DNA of 5,717 nt from CAIRDP01 sp037141915 (GTDB lineage: Bacteria > Bacteroidota > Bacteroidia > Bacteroidales > FEN-979), in assembly GCA_037141915.1 (NCBI GenBank), contig JBAXBP010000216.1:1-5717 (forward strand). The letters are read 5' to 3'. Of this stretch, positions 4,976 through 5,717 are shown in pieces. How positions within the stretch are numbered: the stretch's first letter is position 1; every line of letters begins with the position of its first letter. The translations under genes and the position numbers were made by a program. The notes below the pieces were generated by a model. It was not told the origin of the DNA. It saw only the letters and a program-made list of their open reading frames with translations, and made no database searches.

Positions 4976-5668
4976 TTAACGAGTTTCGCCGAGTACTGTT
5001 AGTTTCTTTATAATTATTTTGCCGTCCGGTGACTGGATCTTCAGAAAATATGGCCCTGACCTGAGTGAAGAAATATCGATTTCCACCGTATTCAAACCTG
5101 ATTCAATCCTCACTGCATCCTGGATCACTGCTTGTCCCAGGGTGTTGAAAAGCTTAAGGGTCAATATCATGTCTTTCAGGCCGTTAACCCTGAAACGGGC
5201 TTTCTGTCCGGGTGCGGGGTTTGGATACAGTTCACTAAGGTAACTGATGTTTGCTGCCGGATCAGCAATCCCGTAAATAATCTGGCCCCCGCTTAGCGTA
5301 AATGGAAGCGTAACGCTGGGCTTGCTGTTATCGATGGTTGTCTGGGCCTGGTTGGAAACTATGCCTGCTTTTTCGGGTTTGACGATATAAGTTCCGTATG
5401 CAATGTTGTCAAAAATAAAACTTCCTGAGGTGTCGGTGATTGTGGAAGCAAGCGGATTGTTAGCCTGGTCGAACAGCATCACCATCACTTCAGGTATACC
5501 TGCCCCGTTTCCACCGAATTTTATTCCTCCCTGGTAAATCTCTCCGCGGATACTTCCGTTACCCGTGGCAGGTGGAACACATTCAACAAGATGGATGGTA
5601 TAGGGATTCTGGGCCGCCCCGAGGGTAATTAAGTTCGCAGCCTGCCAGGTAAGAGATGATTCACTCAA
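4976..5668 (-). CDS. T9SS type A sorting-domain protein, apparently truncated at the 5' end
   Basis: The open frame encodes 230 residues and ends in a T9SS type A C-terminal domain (about 144-226). It shows LSELYPNPAPG (144-154), LKLFNTLGQAV (171-181), DISSLRSGPYFLKI (198-211) and a final GKIIIKKLTVL, the signal for export through the type IX pore and attachment to the surface. Residues 38-128 form a carboxypeptidase-regulatory / SdrD-B-like beta-sandwich: GSIRGEIYQGG, VMVMLFD, DTSGSFIFDNIAYGTYIVKP. The first 30 residues (TWQAANLITLGAAQNPYTIHLVE) look like the tail of a further repeat module and not a protein start. There is no signal peptide, although T9SS cargo needs one. The only start codon is TTG (5668-5666); an in-frame TAA lies at 5701-5699 with no ATG between. 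Either it is a 5'-truncated remnant or the real N-terminus lies upstream, beyond a disruption. Confidence 0.75.
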   Translation of the reverse strand: MSESSLTWQAANLITLGAAQNPYTIHLVECVPPATGNGSIRGEIYQGGIKFGGNGAGIPEVMVMLFDQANNPLASTITDTSGSFIFDNIAYGTYIVKPEKAGIVSNQAQTTIDNSKPSVTLPFTLSGGQIIYGIADPAANISYLSELYPNPAPGQKARFRVNGLKDMILTLKLFNTLGQAVIQDAVRIESGLNTVEIDISSLRSGPYFLKIQSPDGKIIIKKLTVLGETR

Positions 5669-5717
5669 GTTTCGGGGTAAAAAACAAACTAATCTAATTT
5701 ATAAATATATGTTAATA
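5669..5717. other. AT-rich non-coding edge upstream of the T9SS gene
   Basis: These 49 bases are strongly AT-rich, unlike the coding sequence next to them, and on the minus strand they contain stop codons in all three frames. A near-match to the Bacteroidetes -7 motif, TTAGTTTG (5692-5685, one base off TAnnTTTG), lies 16 bases before the TTG codon, without a TTTG at the right distance upstream. The stretch looks intergenic, yet the open frame it precedes starts in the middle of a protein module. Confidence 0.4.

Overview
The window suggests an anaerobic or fermentative member of the Bacteroidota (Bacteroidales-like). The grounds are a C-terminal type IX secretion (T9SS) sorting domain, promoter motifs of the Bacteroidetes TTTG / TAnnTTTG type, an ECF sigma factor paired with a membrane anti-sigma factor, and fermentation genes (phosphate butyryltransferase, tryptophanase). 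The exact lineage cannot be fixed from this sequence alone.

Layout. Bases 1-579 (minus) are the first 193 codons of a phosphate butyryltransferase that runs off the left edge. A divergent intergenic region (580-738) carries a well-formed promoter for it and a weaker one for the genes to the right. Bases 739-3705 (plus) form a co-directional cluster: tryptophanase, free-methionine-(R)-sulfoxide reductase (GAF domain, 3 bp behind tryptophanase), a 12-copy heptamer tandem repeat filling almost the whole next gap, a MntP-type manganese efflux pump, and a QueD-type 6-pyruvoyl/6-carboxy-tetrahydropterin synthase. These end tail-to-tail (44 bp gap, no clear terminator) against a minus-strand block. 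Read in its own direction, that block holds a T9SS-sorted surface or secreted protein that looks truncated at its 5' end (5668-4976), a rho-independent terminator (4947-4912), an ECF sigma factor (4859-4329) and, 6 bp behind it, a single-pass membrane protein that is probably its anti-sigma factor (4322-3750).

How the genes work together. Tryptophanase feeds amino-acid fermentation (indole, pyruvate, ammonia), and the divergent phosphate butyryltransferase would turn acyl-CoA into acyl phosphate for ATP formation. The methionine-sulfoxide reductase and the Mn exporter would suit redox and metal homeostasis, but a functional link to tryptophanase rests only on proximity. The sigma/anti-sigma pair is a self-contained regulatory unit. 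The predicted periplasmic domain of the anti-sigma factor resembles the beta-sandwich module in the adjacent T9SS protein.

Most of the window is ordinary core and fermentation metabolism. I see no defence system, mobile element, CRISPR array or RNA gene. The features most worth a second look are the heptamer array, the shared module between anti-sigma factor and neighbouring cargo, and the 5'-truncated T9SS gene.
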